Assembly: GCF_017896165.1 (NCBI RefSeq)
Contig: NZ_JAFCNB010000032.1
Location: 1 to 50,734 of the forward strand
DNA from: Microbispora oryzae
GTDB lineage: Bacteria > Actinomycetota > Actinomycetes > Streptosporangiales > Streptosporangiaceae
Length of the DNA: 50,734 nucleotides
Reading direction: 5' to 3'
Shown: piece by piece, positions 25,349 to 33,852 of the stretch
How positions within the stretch are numbered: the stretch's first letter is position 1
Layout: every line of letters starts with the position of its first letter
Translations under genes and position numbers: made by a program
Notes under the pieces: model-generated
Told to the model about the DNA's origin: nothing
Seen by the model: only the letters and a program-made list of their open reading frames with translations
Database searches by the model: none

Positions 25349-25822
25349 TCAGTGCTGGCGCAGGTAACGGACGAGGCCGATCACGTCCTCGGGGACGAGA
25401 CGGCCGATCGCGCCGCTGGAGTAGACGCTGACCACGACCCGGCCCTCGGGGTCGAGCACGAAGCCCGTCGACTGCAGATACTCCGGCTCGGCGTTGACGA
25501 ACGCCCCCACGGCCTTGGACACCGCCCGGGCGTCCGCGCCGTATGCGACCGGGAAGGTCAGGTGGTGCTTGTCGACGGTCCCCTTGGTGGTGGCCTCGTC
25601 GTCGACGGAAAGCGCGACCACCCTGATGCCGAGCTCCGACAGCTTGTCCAGCTCACGCTGGAAGGCGCGCAGCTGCGCGTTGCAGTACGGGCACCACGCG
25701 CCACGGTAGATCAGGACCACGCCGAAGTGGCCCTCGAGCGCCTCCGGGAGGACGAGGTCGTCTCCGCCGGGGAGCGTGACGGTCAGGGACGGGAACCGGT
25801 CACCCGCGTCGAGCAATGTCAT
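25349..25822 (-). CDS. Peroxiredoxin (AhpC/TSA-type)
   Basis: 157-residue thioredoxin-fold peroxidase. The active site reads YRGAWCPYC with peroxidatic C44 and C47 in a CxxC arrangement, and the core continues VVALSVDDEATT and FPVAYGADARAVSKAVGAF. It would reduce peroxides in the cytoplasm. ATG 25822 has GAAGGG nine bases upstream; the frame extends 15 codons further without a better site. A 19-base palindrome (25853-25871) lies in its leader. Confidence 0.83.
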   Translation of the reverse strand: MTLLDAGDRFPSLTVTLPGGDDLVLPEALEGHFGVVLIYRGAWCPYCNAQLRAFQRELDKLSELGIRVVALSVDDEATTKGTVDKHHLTFPVAYGADARAVSKAVGAFVNAEPEYLQSTGFVLDPEGRVVVSVYSSGAIGRLVPEDVIGLVRYLRQH

Positions 25823-25852
25823 CGAAGTATTCCCTTCGTGCCGATGGCCGCG

Positions 25853-25871
25853 CGCCGTGGGCCCCACGGCG
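25853..25871. promoter_or_regulatory. Palindrome upstream of the peroxiredoxin gene
   Basis: CGCCGTGGG-C-CCCACGGCG is a perfect 9+9 inverted repeat around one base, 31 bases upstream of the peroxiredoxin start in the divergent gap. It may be an operator or an mRNA hairpin. Confidence 0.35.
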
Positions 25872-26019
25872 CCGGCACCTGTTTCGACTTGTTGGTGACG
25901 GCCCGGCCGCGGGTCTTACCCCGGCCGCCACAGGCCCTCCAGGACCGGGAGGGGTGACCGTTACGGAGCGAGGCGCGGCGTGCCGCCGAAGGAGCGGCCG
26001 CGGGGGCCTGAGAGGCTTG

Positions 26020-26042
26020 TGATCACCCGGCTTGATCACCCG
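26020..26042. repeat. Short direct repeat before the methyltransferase gene
   Basis: TGATCACCCG occurs at 26020-26029 and again at 26033-26042, period 13. It sits 33 bases before the methyltransferase start; a tandem activator site is possible but unproven. Confidence 0.35.
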
Positions 26043-26074
26043 ACGCCCCGAGAGCGGTCACGGAGGCCACGACG

Positions 26075-26692
26075 ATGCACGAGCGATCCCTCGCGGAGAC
26101 CAGGGCCTTCTTCGCCGCGAAGGCGGACACCTGGGAGGAGAAGTACCCCGACGACGGCCCGGCCTTCGCCGCCGCCGTCGCGGAGCTGGCCCTGCCGCCA
26201 GGCGGGCTGGCCCTGGACGCCGGTTGCGGGACGGCCCGCGCGTTCGTCCCGCTGCGCGACGCGGTCGGTCCCGCCGGGCGCGTCGTCGGCGTCGACGTCA
26301 CGCCCGAGATGCTCCGGTCGGCCCGCGACCGGGGCCGCGGCGCGTACGGCCGCCTGCTGCTGGCCGACGTCGGACGGCTGCCGCTCGGTGACGGCGTGGC
26401 CGACGGCGTGCTGGCGTCGGGACTGATCTCGCACGTCCCGCGACCGGAGGCGGCACTCCGCGAACTCGCCCGGGTGACCCGGGAGGGCGGGCGGCTGGCG
26501 TTGTTCCACCCCGTGGGCCGCGCCGTCCTGGCGGCCCGCCGCGGCCGTGTCCTCACTCCCGACGACGTCCGCGCCGAGGCCAACCTCCGCCCGCTGCTGT
26601 CGGCCGCCGGCTGGACCCTGCTGGCCTGCCACGACACCGACGACCGCTACCTCGCCGTCGCCGGCCGGCGTCCGGCCGGGAAACGGGCCTGA
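26075..26692 (+). CDS. Class I SAM-dependent methyltransferase
   Basis: 205-residue Rossmann-fold methyltransferase (Methyltransf_11 type): motif I LDAGCGTARAF, GVDVTPEMLRSAR after beta-2, motif II-like LPLGDGVADGVLASGLISHV, and GGRLALFHPVG. The first 25 residues resemble small-molecule methyltransferases (AFFAAKADTWEEKYPDDG). CGGAGG lies seven bases before the ATG. The substrate is not evident; it stands alone, divergent from the peroxiredoxin and convergent with anmK. Confidence 0.8.
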   Translation: MHERSLAETRAFFAAKADTWEEKYPDDGPAFAAAVAELALPPGGLALDAGCGTARAFVPLRDAVGPAGRVVGVDVTPEMLRSARDRGRGAYGRLLLADVGRLPLGDGVADGVLASGLISHVPRPEAALRELARVTREGGRLALFHPVGRAVLAARRGRVLTPDDVRAEANLRPLLSAAGWTLLACHDTDDRYLAVAGRRPAGKRA

Positions 26693-26725
26693 CGGCGAGC
26701 GAGCGGGCGACCGGCCGTGTGAGCC

Positions 26726-27904
26726 TCAGGCGGCGGGAGCGGCGACCCGCAGCCGCGTGGGCGGCACGGCGACCGGTTCCGGGAGGCGGAGCGGCCCGCG
26801 CCCCGGCGTGAGGCCGCCGAGCAGCACGGCGTGCCGGGCGCCCGTGCAGGAGGGCACCTGGCCGGGCAGCCCGTGCACGGTGAGGAACCCGAGGACGGCG
26901 AACGCCAGGGCCTCCTTGGCGGCGGACGGCACGCCCAGGTCGTCGCTGGACCGCAGGGGCACGCCGGGCAGTTCCTCGCCGATCATCCGCAGCATCGTGG
27001 GGTTGCGGACGCCGCCGCCCGACACGACGAGTTCGGTGACGGAGTGGGCCCGGCAGGCGTCCGCGACGGTCACGGCGGTCAGCCGGGTGAGCGTGGCCAG
27101 CACGTCGGCCGGGTCGGGCACCGGTCGCCCGGCCAGCGCCTCCAGCAGGTACGGCAGGTGGAAGTGCTCCTTGCCGGTGGTCTTGGGCGCGGGCCTGCGG
27201 TAGTAGGGGTCGGCGAGCAGTCTGGTCAGCAGGCCGTCGCCCACCCGGCCGGCGGCCGCGCCCCGGCCGTCCTCGTCGTGGTCGCGGGCGCCGCCGCTGA
27301 AGTGCCGCACCGCCGCGTCGAGCAGCGCGTTGGCGGGGCCGGTGTCGAAGGCGACCGGCTCCCCGCGGGGCGGGACGACGGTGACGTTGGCGATGCCGCC
27401 GAGGTTGAGCGCGGCGGGAACGCCCGCCCGGCCCCGCAGCAACAGGGTGTCGAGGACGCTGACCAGCGGGGCGCCCTGCCCGCCGGCCGCGACGTCGCGG
27501 GAGCGCAGGTCGGAGACGACGGGAAGCCCGGTCGCCTCGGCGATCCAGGCCGGGTTGCCGAGTTGCAGGGTGCCCAGGACGGCACCGTCCTCCACCCAGT
27601 GGAAGACGGTCTGGCCGTGCGAGACCACCAGGTCGGCCGCGCCGCCGCAGAGCTCGGCGGCGGCGCGGACGGCCGCGGCGGCGAAGGCGCGGCCGACGCT
27701 GGTGTCGAGCCGGCAGACGTCGCCGGCCGTCGTGGCCGCCGGAGGCAGCAGGGCGGCGATCCGCGCCCGCACCTCGTCCGGGTACGGCACGTGGATCATT
27801 CCCATCGGCCGCATCACCAGGGTGTCGCCCGCCAGGCTCAGCTCCGCGGCGGCGGCGTCGATGCCGTCGTACGACGTTCCGGACATGAGGCCGATCACCC
27901 GCAT
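26726..27904 (-). CDS. anmK: Anhydro-N-acetylmuramic acid kinase
   Basis: 392-residue cytoplasmic kinase of peptidoglycan recycling that converts 1,6-anhydro-MurNAc and ATP to MurNAc-6-phosphate. Hallmarks are GLMSGTSYDGIDA at residues 5-17 (Leu of the usual SLDG is Tyr here), SHGQTVFH, ALNLGGIANVT, FDTGPANALLD and the C-terminal AKEALAFAVLG. GGAGGAG precedes the ATG. It lies 26 bases behind a sodium:solute symporter gene in the same direction, and an RpiR regulator is divergent. No etherase (murQ) or N-acetylmuramoyl hydrolase is in view. Confidence 0.9.
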   Translation of the reverse strand: MRVIGLMSGTSYDGIDAAAAELSLAGDTLVMRPMGMIHVPYPDEVRARIAALLPPAATTAGDVCRLDTSVGRAFAAAAVRAAAELCGGAADLVVSHGQTVFHWVEDGAVLGTLQLGNPAWIAEATGLPVVSDLRSRDVAAGGQGAPLVSVLDTLLLRGRAGVPAALNLGGIANVTVVPPRGEPVAFDTGPANALLDAAVRHFSGGARDHDEDGRGAAAGRVGDGLLTRLLADPYYRRPAPKTTGKEHFHLPYLLEALAGRPVPDPADVLATLTRLTAVTVADACRAHSVTELVVSGGGVRNPTMLRMIGEELPGVPLRSSDDLGVPSAAKEALAFAVLGFLTVHGLPGQVPSCTGARHAVLLGGLTPGRGPLRLPEPVAVPPTRLRVAAPAA

Positions 27905-27930
27905 GGCTCCTCCAACGGCGCGTGGTCTGT

Positions 27931-29481
27931 TCAGGGCCTGGCGATCCCCGCGGCGCCGGCGTCGTCGGGGGCTCCGGCGGGCACGGGGGCGGGCGGGCGG
28001 TGGAACAGGCTCAGCACGCCGCCCACGACCAGAGTGACGATCACCCCGAGCGGGACCAGCCACTGCGCCGCGATCCCCGCCGACGTGGTGGTCCCGTGGG
28101 CGGTGACGTCGATCCTGACGCCGCGGACGACGTACGTCATCACCGCCACGGTGACCAGGAACGCGATCACCGAGTCGAGCTCGCCGGCCCGCCGGACCAG
28201 GCGGCCCAGCAGGAACGCCCCGAGCAGCGCGCCGTACGTGTAACCGGCGATGGCCAGGCCCGTGAGATAGACGTTCCCCGTGCTGTCGCTGAACGCGCTC
28301 GCGAAGACGGCCATCAGCGCGGCCCACACCAGCGTCATCACCCGGGCCAGCCGCAGCATGGTCCGGTCCGAGGGCGCGCGGCGGAGGAAGCCGTGGATGA
28401 CGTCGGAGACCGTGGAGTTCGACATGGAGTTGAGCGCGGAAGAAAGCGAGCCCATCGCGGCGCCGAGGATTCCGGCCACCAGCAGACCCGAGACGCCCAC
28501 GGGCAGGGCGTGCAGGATGAACTGGGGGTAGAGGTTGTCGGAGCTCGCCAGGCCCAGCTCGGCGAACGTCCGGCCCTGGTTGTACGACCACAGCAGCGCG
28601 CCGACGAGGGAGAACGCGGCGAACTGGAAGACGATGAAGACGCCGGACCCGATCATGGCCTTCTGGCTGTCGCGCAGGTTGGGGGTCGACAGGATCCGCT
28701 GCACGATGAGCTGGTCGGAGCCGTGGCTGGCCATCGCGAAGATGGCGCCGCCGATGATCGCGGTCGGCAGGGCGAACGTGCTCGTCAGGATGTGGGCGAG
28801 GCCGAAGTCGGTGTCGAACAGGCGGAACCGGCCGGCGTCCAGCGCGCCGGAGAACCCGGAGCCGCCGACGTGCCCGGCGAGGACCACGATCGCCAGGACC
28901 GCCCCGCCGAGATAGAGGAGCATCTGGATGGCGTCCGTCCAGATCACGGCCTTGATGCCGCCCAGGTAGGTGTAGAGGACCGTGATGGCCGTGAGCACGA
29001 CGATGATGACCTGGTAGCCGGCGTGCACCCCGAACTCGTCCAGCAGCAGCTTGATCGGGATGGCCGAGGCGAACAGCCGGACGCCCTCCGCGAGGAGCCG
29101 CGTGAGGACGAACGTCACGGAGGCGAGGCCCTGCAGCCTGAGCCCGAAGCGTTCGCCGAGGTACTGGTAGGCGCTGACGAAACCGCCGCGCTTGTAGAGC
29201 GGGATCAGGACCGTCGCGACGACGACACGGCCGATGACATAGCCGAGGGCCAGCTCGACGTTGCCGAAGCCCTGGCCGCTGTAGGCGCCGCCGGGGACGC
29301 TGATGACGGTGAGCACGCTGGTCTCCGTCGCCACCACGGAGAAGCAGACGGTCCACCAGGGCATGCGGCCCTCGCCGACGAAGTAGTCCCTGGCCGATCT
29401 CTGCCGGCCGGACAGGCGCAGCCCGATCGCGGCGATCGCGACCAGGTAGACGACGATGACGACAAGGTCGAGATGTCGCAC
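27931..29481 (-). CDS. Sodium:solute symporter (SSS family)
   Basis: 516-residue transporter with about 13 membrane helices. Family blocks include GQRSARDYFVGEGRMPWW-like residues 24-41, VVATETSVLTVISVPGGAYSG and YLGGIKAVIWTDAIQ. It uses the sodium gradient to import a solute. The GTG start at 29481 has GAGGAG upstream. Co-transcription with anmK and a divergent RpiR regulator suggest that a peptidoglycan amino sugar such as anhydro-MurNAc is the cargo; SSS members for sialic acid are known, but this link is inference. Confidence 0.83.
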   Translation of the reverse strand: MRHLDLVVIVVYLVAIAAIGLRLSGRQRSARDYFVGEGRMPWWTVCFSVVATETSVLTVISVPGGAYSGQGFGNVELALGYVIGRVVVATVLIPLYKRGGFVSAYQYLGERFGLRLQGLASVTFVLTRLLAEGVRLFASAIPIKLLLDEFGVHAGYQVIIVVLTAITVLYTYLGGIKAVIWTDAIQMLLYLGGAVLAIVVLAGHVGGSGFSGALDAGRFRLFDTDFGLAHILTSTFALPTAIIGGAIFAMASHGSDQLIVQRILSTPNLRDSQKAMIGSGVFIVFQFAAFSLVGALLWSYNQGRTFAELGLASSDNLYPQFILHALPVGVSGLLVAGILGAAMGSLSSALNSMSNSTVSDVIHGFLRRAPSDRTMLRLARVMTLVWAALMAVFASAFSDSTGNVYLTGLAIAGYTYGALLGAFLLGRLVRRAGELDSVIAFLVTVAVMTYVVRGVRIDVTAHGTTTSAGIAAQWLVPLGVIVTLVVGGVLSLFHRPPAPVPAGAPDDAGAAGIARP

Positions 29482-29600
29482 AGCTGACTCCTCGCGACGA
29501 GCTTGGCGAGCCGGGCGAGCGCGGCGGGCCGCCCGGGCGGAGGGGACGCGGGATGCGGGGGACCTGGCGACGTGGCGGGCGCGGGCTCGCGGTCCAGCGA

Positions 29601-29629
29601 GTATCTGAGCGGTGAACGCCGAATGTCAA
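29601..29629 (-). promoter_or_regulatory. Promoter of the symporter-anmK operon
   Basis: Read on the minus strand: TTGACA (29629-29624), 17-base spacer, AGATAC (29606-29601). It is a strong match placed 120 bases before the symporter start. The leader between carries nothing else I recognise. Confidence 0.6.
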
Positions 29630-29644
29630 TAAGTAACGGGAGAT

Positions 29645-29690
29645 TCGTCTGTTCGTATATTTTTGACGATCAGTGGAGTCCGGATACGCT
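29645..29690 (+). promoter_or_regulatory. Promoter of the RpiR gene, with short inverted repeat
   Basis: TTGACG (29663-29668), 16-base spacer, TACGCT (29685-29690). The repeat TCGTC (29645-29649)/GACGA (29665-29669) covers the -35 and the AT-rich stretch between the two divergent promoters, so the regulator could control both. Confidence 0.4.
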
Positions 29691-29720
29691 GTCGCCCACC
29701 CGGCCCCCACAGGAGGAACC

Positions 29721-30620
29721 ATGGCGCCCCCCGCGGCCGACATCCTGGTGGACATCCGCTCGGCCCTGCCCTCGCTGGCGCCGTCCGAGCGGCGCGTGGC
29801 CGAGGCCGTGCTCGTCGATCCCGCCCGGGCGGCCCACCTGTCGATCAGCGAGCTCGGCCGCCGGGCCCAGACGTCGGTCACCACCGTGATGCGGTTCTGC
29901 CGGGCCATCGGGCTGAACAACTATCCCCAGCTCCGCCTGGCGCTGGCCGGCGCCGCCGCGCGGGAGGACGCGCGCGGGGGCGAACGCCCCCTCATGACCG
30001 CCGACATCGGCCCCGCCGACCCGCTCGAACAGGTCGTAGAGAAGATCATCTATACCGAGACGCGGGCGCTTGAGGACACCCGCGCCGGGCTCGACGTGCC
30101 GAGCCTGGCCCGCGCCGTCGAGGCGGTGGCGCAGGCCAGGCGCGTCGACGTCTTCGGCGTGGGGGCGAGCGGCTTCGTCGGGCAGGACCTGCACCAGAAG
30201 CTGCACCGCATCGGCAGGATCGCATTCGTCTGGACCGACGCCCACGCCGCGCTGACCGCGGCCGCGCTGCTCGGACCCGGCGACGTCGCCATCGGCATCT
30301 CGCACTCCGGAGCGACCCTCGACACGATCGAGCCGCTGCGGGCGGCCGCCGAGCGCGGCGCGACCACCGTCGCCCTCACCAACCATCCGCGCTCGGCGCT
30401 CGGGCAGATCGCCGACCTCGTGCTGAGCACGCGCGCCCGCGAGACCCCGTTCAGGTCCGGCGCCACGGTCAGCCGGATCGCCCAGCTCGCCGTCGTCGAC
30501 TGCCTGTTCGTCGGCGTCGCGCAGCGGCGCTACGACGAGGCGGCAGTCGCGCTCGAAAACACCTACGCGGCCGTGCACGGGCGGATCCACCCGGCCCGCC
30601 GCGGCGCGGCGGAGGGCTGA
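29721..30620 (+). CDS. RpiR/MurR-family transcriptional regulator (HTH + SIS)
   Basis: 299 residues. The N-terminal HTH_6 domain (about 8-80) reads LAPSERRVAEAVLVDP, ISELGRRAQTSVTTVMRFCRAIG. The C-terminal SIS domain (about 125-260) has VDVFGVGASGFVGQDLHQKL and GISHSGATLDTIEPL for binding a phosphosugar. AGGAGG lies four bases upstream of the ATG. Divergent from a symporter and anmK, it is the likely sensor of MurNAc-6-phosphate or a related sugar phosphate. Confidence 0.87.
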   Translation: MAPPAADILVDIRSALPSLAPSERRVAEAVLVDPARAAHLSISELGRRAQTSVTTVMRFCRAIGLNNYPQLRLALAGAAAREDARGGERPLMTADIGPADPLEQVVEKIIYTETRALEDTRAGLDVPSLARAVEAVAQARRVDVFGVGASGFVGQDLHQKLHRIGRIAFVWTDAHAALTAAALLGPGDVAIGISHSGATLDTIEPLRAAAERGATTVALTNHPRSALGQIADLVLSTRARETPFRSGATVSRIAQLAVVDCLFVGVAQRRYDEAAVALENTYAAVHGRIHPARRGAAEG

Positions 30621-30651
30621 CCTCCGGTGCCGCGCGGGCGCGCCGCCGCCG

Positions 30652-32283
30652 TCAGATCCAGGACGGGAAGAGCATGCGGGCGTGCCAGGCGTCGTACGGG
30701 ATGTTCTCCGCGGTGAGCACCGGATAAAGCCACCAGAAGTCGATCAGTGTCAGCAGCGCGAACGCGCCCACGACCGCCGCTCCCACGGATCGCCGGAGCG
30801 GCGCGGCGGTGGGCCGGCCCATGATCAGCCCGGCGGCCAGGACGATCGCGAGGATCATGAACGGGACCATCGGCAGCGCGTAGAACAGGAACATGGTCCG
30901 GTTGTCGGACCAGGCGTAGTAGAACCACGGCAGCCACCCCACCGCGTACGCGAGCAGGACCGCCCCGGCCCGCCAGTCGCGGGACGCCGTGTACCAGGCG
31001 ATCATGGCGACGAGCGCCACGAGGGCCCCGTACCAGACGGCCGGGGTGCCGGTGCCCAGCACCGCCTGGGAGCAGTTGGGCGCCCCGCATCCCGGCGCGG
31101 ACTCGTAGAAGTAGGCGACGGGCCGTAGCAGCAGGGGCCAGCTCCACGGCTTCGACATGTACGGGTGGGTGTCCGCCATGCCGGTGTGGAATCCGAGCAG
31201 GCTCGTGTGGTAGTTCCACCACGACTCGAGCGAGTCGATGACGAAGAAGACCGGCCCGGCCGACGTGGCCTCGTCCCAGTTGCGGCCGTACCCCCTCGCC
31301 GAGGCGAACCAGCCCGTCCAGGACACCACGTAGACGACGGCGGGAAGCACGCCCAGCGCGAGCGCGGCGCGGGGCAGGGAGCGCGACAGCCCGCCGGTGT
31401 ACGGCTGGCGGAGTCCCGCGGACTTCCTGGCTCCGGCGTCCCAGACCAGCGACATGATCGCGAACCCGATGAGGAAGAAGACGCCGCTCCACTTGACCGC
31501 GCAGGCCGCGCCGAGGCACAGGCCCGCCGCCAGCCGCCACCATCGGACGGCCGGCGCCGGTCCGGTCTCGTCTCGCCGGCGGGATTCGTACCAGTCCGCG
31601 AGGCGGGCGCGGGTGACGTCCCGGTCGGCGACGAGGCAGGCGAACCCGGCGAGGACCCAGAACATCAGGAAGATGTCCAGCAGGGCGGTCCTGCTCGACG
31701 TGAGGTGCAGCCCTTCCAGCGCGAGCAGGAAGCCGGCGAGGCAGCCCAGCAGGGTCGAGCGCGTCATCCGGCGGGCCGTACGGGCCAGGATGAGGATGGA
31801 GAGAGTCCCCACCAGGGCGGCGGCGAAGCGCCACCCGAAGGGGTTGGGCCCGAAGACGAACTCGCCGAGGCCGATCATCCACTTGCCCAGGGGAGGGTGG
31901 GCGACGTAGGCGGCGCAGTCCGACAGCGGCGCGGGCGGGCATCGCACGAAGATGTCGGTGTTCCCGGCCAGCAGCCGCGTGTTGGCGACGGGATCCTTGT
32001 CCGTGCCCAGCATCGACTGCTCGACGCCGAACCGGATGAGGGAGTAGGCGTCCTTCGCGTAGAAGCTCTCGTCGAAGGCGATCGCCTTGGGGTCGCCGAG
32101 CCGGAAGAAGCGCAGATATCCGCCGAAGACGGTGACGATCAGCGGTCCGAGCCAGCCCCACAGGGCGTCTCGCGGCATGGCCACGACCAGCCGTTCCCGC
32201 ACGGAGAGGTTCGGGCCGCCCGCGTCGGTGGCGCCGATTTCGTGCCGCTCGCCCGATCCGGGTGGGGAGTCCCTCAATGTCAT
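30652..32283 (-). CDS. Polyprenyl-phosphate-mannose:protein mannosyltransferase (PMT, GT39)
   Basis: 543-residue membrane enzyme with about ten helices. The first outer loop carries the catalytic DE pair in FDESFYAKDAYSLI, followed by HPPLGKWMIGLGE and RFAAALVGTLSILI. It transfers mannose from a polyprenyl-phosphate donor to Ser/Thr of proteins as they are exported. ATG 32283 is weakly supplied with a ribosome site; the N-terminal ~35 residues are hydrophilic. It is convergent with the RpiR gene (32-base gap) and divergent from an unknown membrane protein. Confidence 0.87.
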   Translation of the reverse strand: MTLRDSPPGSGERHEIGATDAGGPNLSVRERLVVAMPRDALWGWLGPLIVTVFGGYLRFFRLGDPKAIAFDESFYAKDAYSLIRFGVEQSMLGTDKDPVANTRLLAGNTDIFVRCPPAPLSDCAAYVAHPPLGKWMIGLGEFVFGPNPFGWRFAAALVGTLSILILARTARRMTRSTLLGCLAGFLLALEGLHLTSSRTALLDIFLMFWVLAGFACLVADRDVTRARLADWYESRRRDETGPAPAVRWWRLAAGLCLGAACAVKWSGVFFLIGFAIMSLVWDAGARKSAGLRQPYTGGLSRSLPRAALALGVLPAVVYVVSWTGWFASARGYGRNWDEATSAGPVFFVIDSLESWWNYHTSLLGFHTGMADTHPYMSKPWSWPLLLRPVAYFYESAPGCGAPNCSQAVLGTGTPAVWYGALVALVAMIAWYTASRDWRAGAVLLAYAVGWLPWFYYAWSDNRTMFLFYALPMVPFMILAIVLAAGLIMGRPTAAPLRRSVGAAVVGAFALLTLIDFWWLYPVLTAENIPYDAWHARMLFPSWI

Positions 32284-32301
32284 CCGGCCATGCTAGTCCA
32301 G

Positions 32302-32334
32302 TTGATCATGCCTTTATGCACGGTTATTTACCGT
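32302..32334 (+). promoter_or_regulatory. Promoter with inverted repeat over the -10
   Basis: TTGATC (32302-32307), 17-base spacer, TATTTA (32325-32330). The inverted repeat ACGGT-TATTT-ACCGT (32320-32334) coincides with the -10, as a repressor site would. It points at the unknown membrane gene starting at 32420. Confidence 0.5.
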
Positions 32335-32419
32335 TTTGCGAGAATTATTCGCGCGGATTCGTGGGCGTTTGCCGCTTACCCCACTCGGGCCGGGGCCGCC
32401 GTGGGTAGCCTTCGCTGTC

Positions 32420-33844
32420 GTGTCGCGACGATCATGGGCGCTCTGGGCGGGCGCGACGCTGACCGCGCTCGCCCCCACCCTCTGTTTCCAGCTGCTGTAC
32501 CTGCTGACCGGCGACGACGGCGTCCAGGTCTACGTGACCTCGGGGAGCGCCTTCTGCCCGGGGTTCGAGATGTCCCTGAAGCTGCCGGTTTCCCAGCTGC
32601 GGGAGGTCCCGCTCCTCTACTTCGGGGGCGCGCCGTTGATCGTGCTGGGCTGCGCGGCGTGGTGGATGGCGGTCCGGCGCGGGCGCGGGCGGCTGGGCCG
32701 GACCGCCGGCAGGTGCGTGGCGGGGGCGCTCATCCTGTCGCAGCTCTCGTATCTGCTGCCGATGCTGGTCGACCTCGGCCTCGGGCCTGGATGCGCGGCG
32801 CTGTGGGGGCCGCCGGACGAGGTCGGCGGAACGCTGGCGATACGGCTCTACGACCTGCTGCCCCCCGTCCTGATCCTGCTCGCCGTCCGCCCGGAGCGGT
32901 TCACGCCCCGCGGGCCGGTCTTCCGTACGACGGCCGCCGTCCTGACCGCCGCGGCCGTCCTCCTGCTCGTGGCGGAGTCGGCCCCGGCCGGCGAGGTGAG
33001 CTGGGAACCGGCGCTCGACTGCGCCGGGCTGGGCCACGGCACGGTCAGAGGGCTGGACCAGGGGGAGAAGCGCTTCCTGTGCGCCGTCCGCGGCTACACG
33101 CCCGAGCTGATGGAGACGGGCGGCATACCGGGGTGGGAGAGGGTGCCCGACCGGGAGGTCCTGGCGCAGGGGCGTCAGCTGTGCGACGTGGCCACGCGCA
33201 ACGGAGGCGACGTGAACGCGGCGCCGGTCCAGGCGGCGCCCCAGGCGTCCCTCGCGAAGGCGCTGCCGAGCCTGTGTCCCGCCGTCGTCCGCGCCCAGCA
33301 GGCGGAGGAGCAGCGGGGAGAGGAGGAGGAACGGGCGTACGTGGCCGCGGCGGAACGGGCCTGCGCGGCGCATCCGCGGCACAGGCCACGGCTGAGACCG
33401 GTACGGCAGCGGCAGGCCACGATGTGGACCGAGTTCTGGCAGATCAACGGCTGGGAGGACGGATACGAGGGGACCACCCCAGACCTGGTCGAGGACCTCG
33501 TCGGCAGCGAGCGCGGCGCGCTGGCCCTCTGGGCGGCCGACGAGGTGGGGAACGCCTGCGTGACCACCGAGTCGTACGCGCGGCGGCCGCCCCTCGAACT
33601 CAAGGGCTGGGACGAGGTGGTCGAGGTCGGCTACGAGAGCCCGAAGGGCTCCCTCTGCCTGGTCGACGGCGACGGGCAGGACCTGTGCGGTCTCACGCCG
33701 CAGGGGCCCGGGTCGTACCGGGTCCGCGTTCACCTGCGCGGTCGCAAGCTGGTCTACCAGGTGGCCTACCCCCCGGAGGGCGCGGTCGAGCTGCTCATCA
33801 TGATCTATCCAGGGAAGGCGGAGAAGCCCGTCGTCTACCGGTGA
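32420..33844 (+). CDS. Unrecognised membrane protein with Cys-containing outer domain
   Basis: About 474 residues, not recognised. The N-terminal ~190 residues hold about five membrane segments (for example LWAGATLTALAPTLCFQLLY, VPLLYFGGAPLIVLGCAAWW, LLPPVLILLAV, AAVLTAAAVLLLVA). A soluble ~290-residue part follows with regularly placed cysteines (LDCAGLG, FLCAVRG, QLCDVAT, SLCPAVV, ERACAAH, NACVTT, SLCLV, DLCGL), suggesting disulfides outside the cell, and an acidic Glu/Gln-rich segment near its middle. The GTG at 32420 is chosen because the upstream open frame (TTG 32336) overlaps the promoter; the start is uncertain. It ends eight bases from the convergent EEP gene. Confidence 0.6.
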   Translation: MSRRSWALWAGATLTALAPTLCFQLLYLLTGDDGVQVYVTSGSAFCPGFEMSLKLPVSQLREVPLLYFGGAPLIVLGCAAWWMAVRRGRGRLGRTAGRCVAGALILSQLSYLLPMLVDLGLGPGCAALWGPPDEVGGTLAIRLYDLLPPVLILLAVRPERFTPRGPVFRTTAAVLTAAAVLLLVAESAPAGEVSWEPALDCAGLGHGTVRGLDQGEKRFLCAVRGYTPELMETGGIPGWERVPDREVLAQGRQLCDVATRNGGDVNAAPVQAAPQASLAKALPSLCPAVVRAQQAEEQRGEEEERAYVAAAERACAAHPRHRPRLRPVRQRQATMWTEFWQINGWEDGYEGTTPDLVEDLVGSERGALALWAADEVGNACVTTESYARRPPLELKGWDEVVEVGYESPKGSLCLVDGDGQDLCGLTPQGPGSYRVRVHLRGRKLVYQVAYPPEGAVELLIMIYPGKAEKPVVYR

Positions 33845-33852
33845 GCCGCGCG

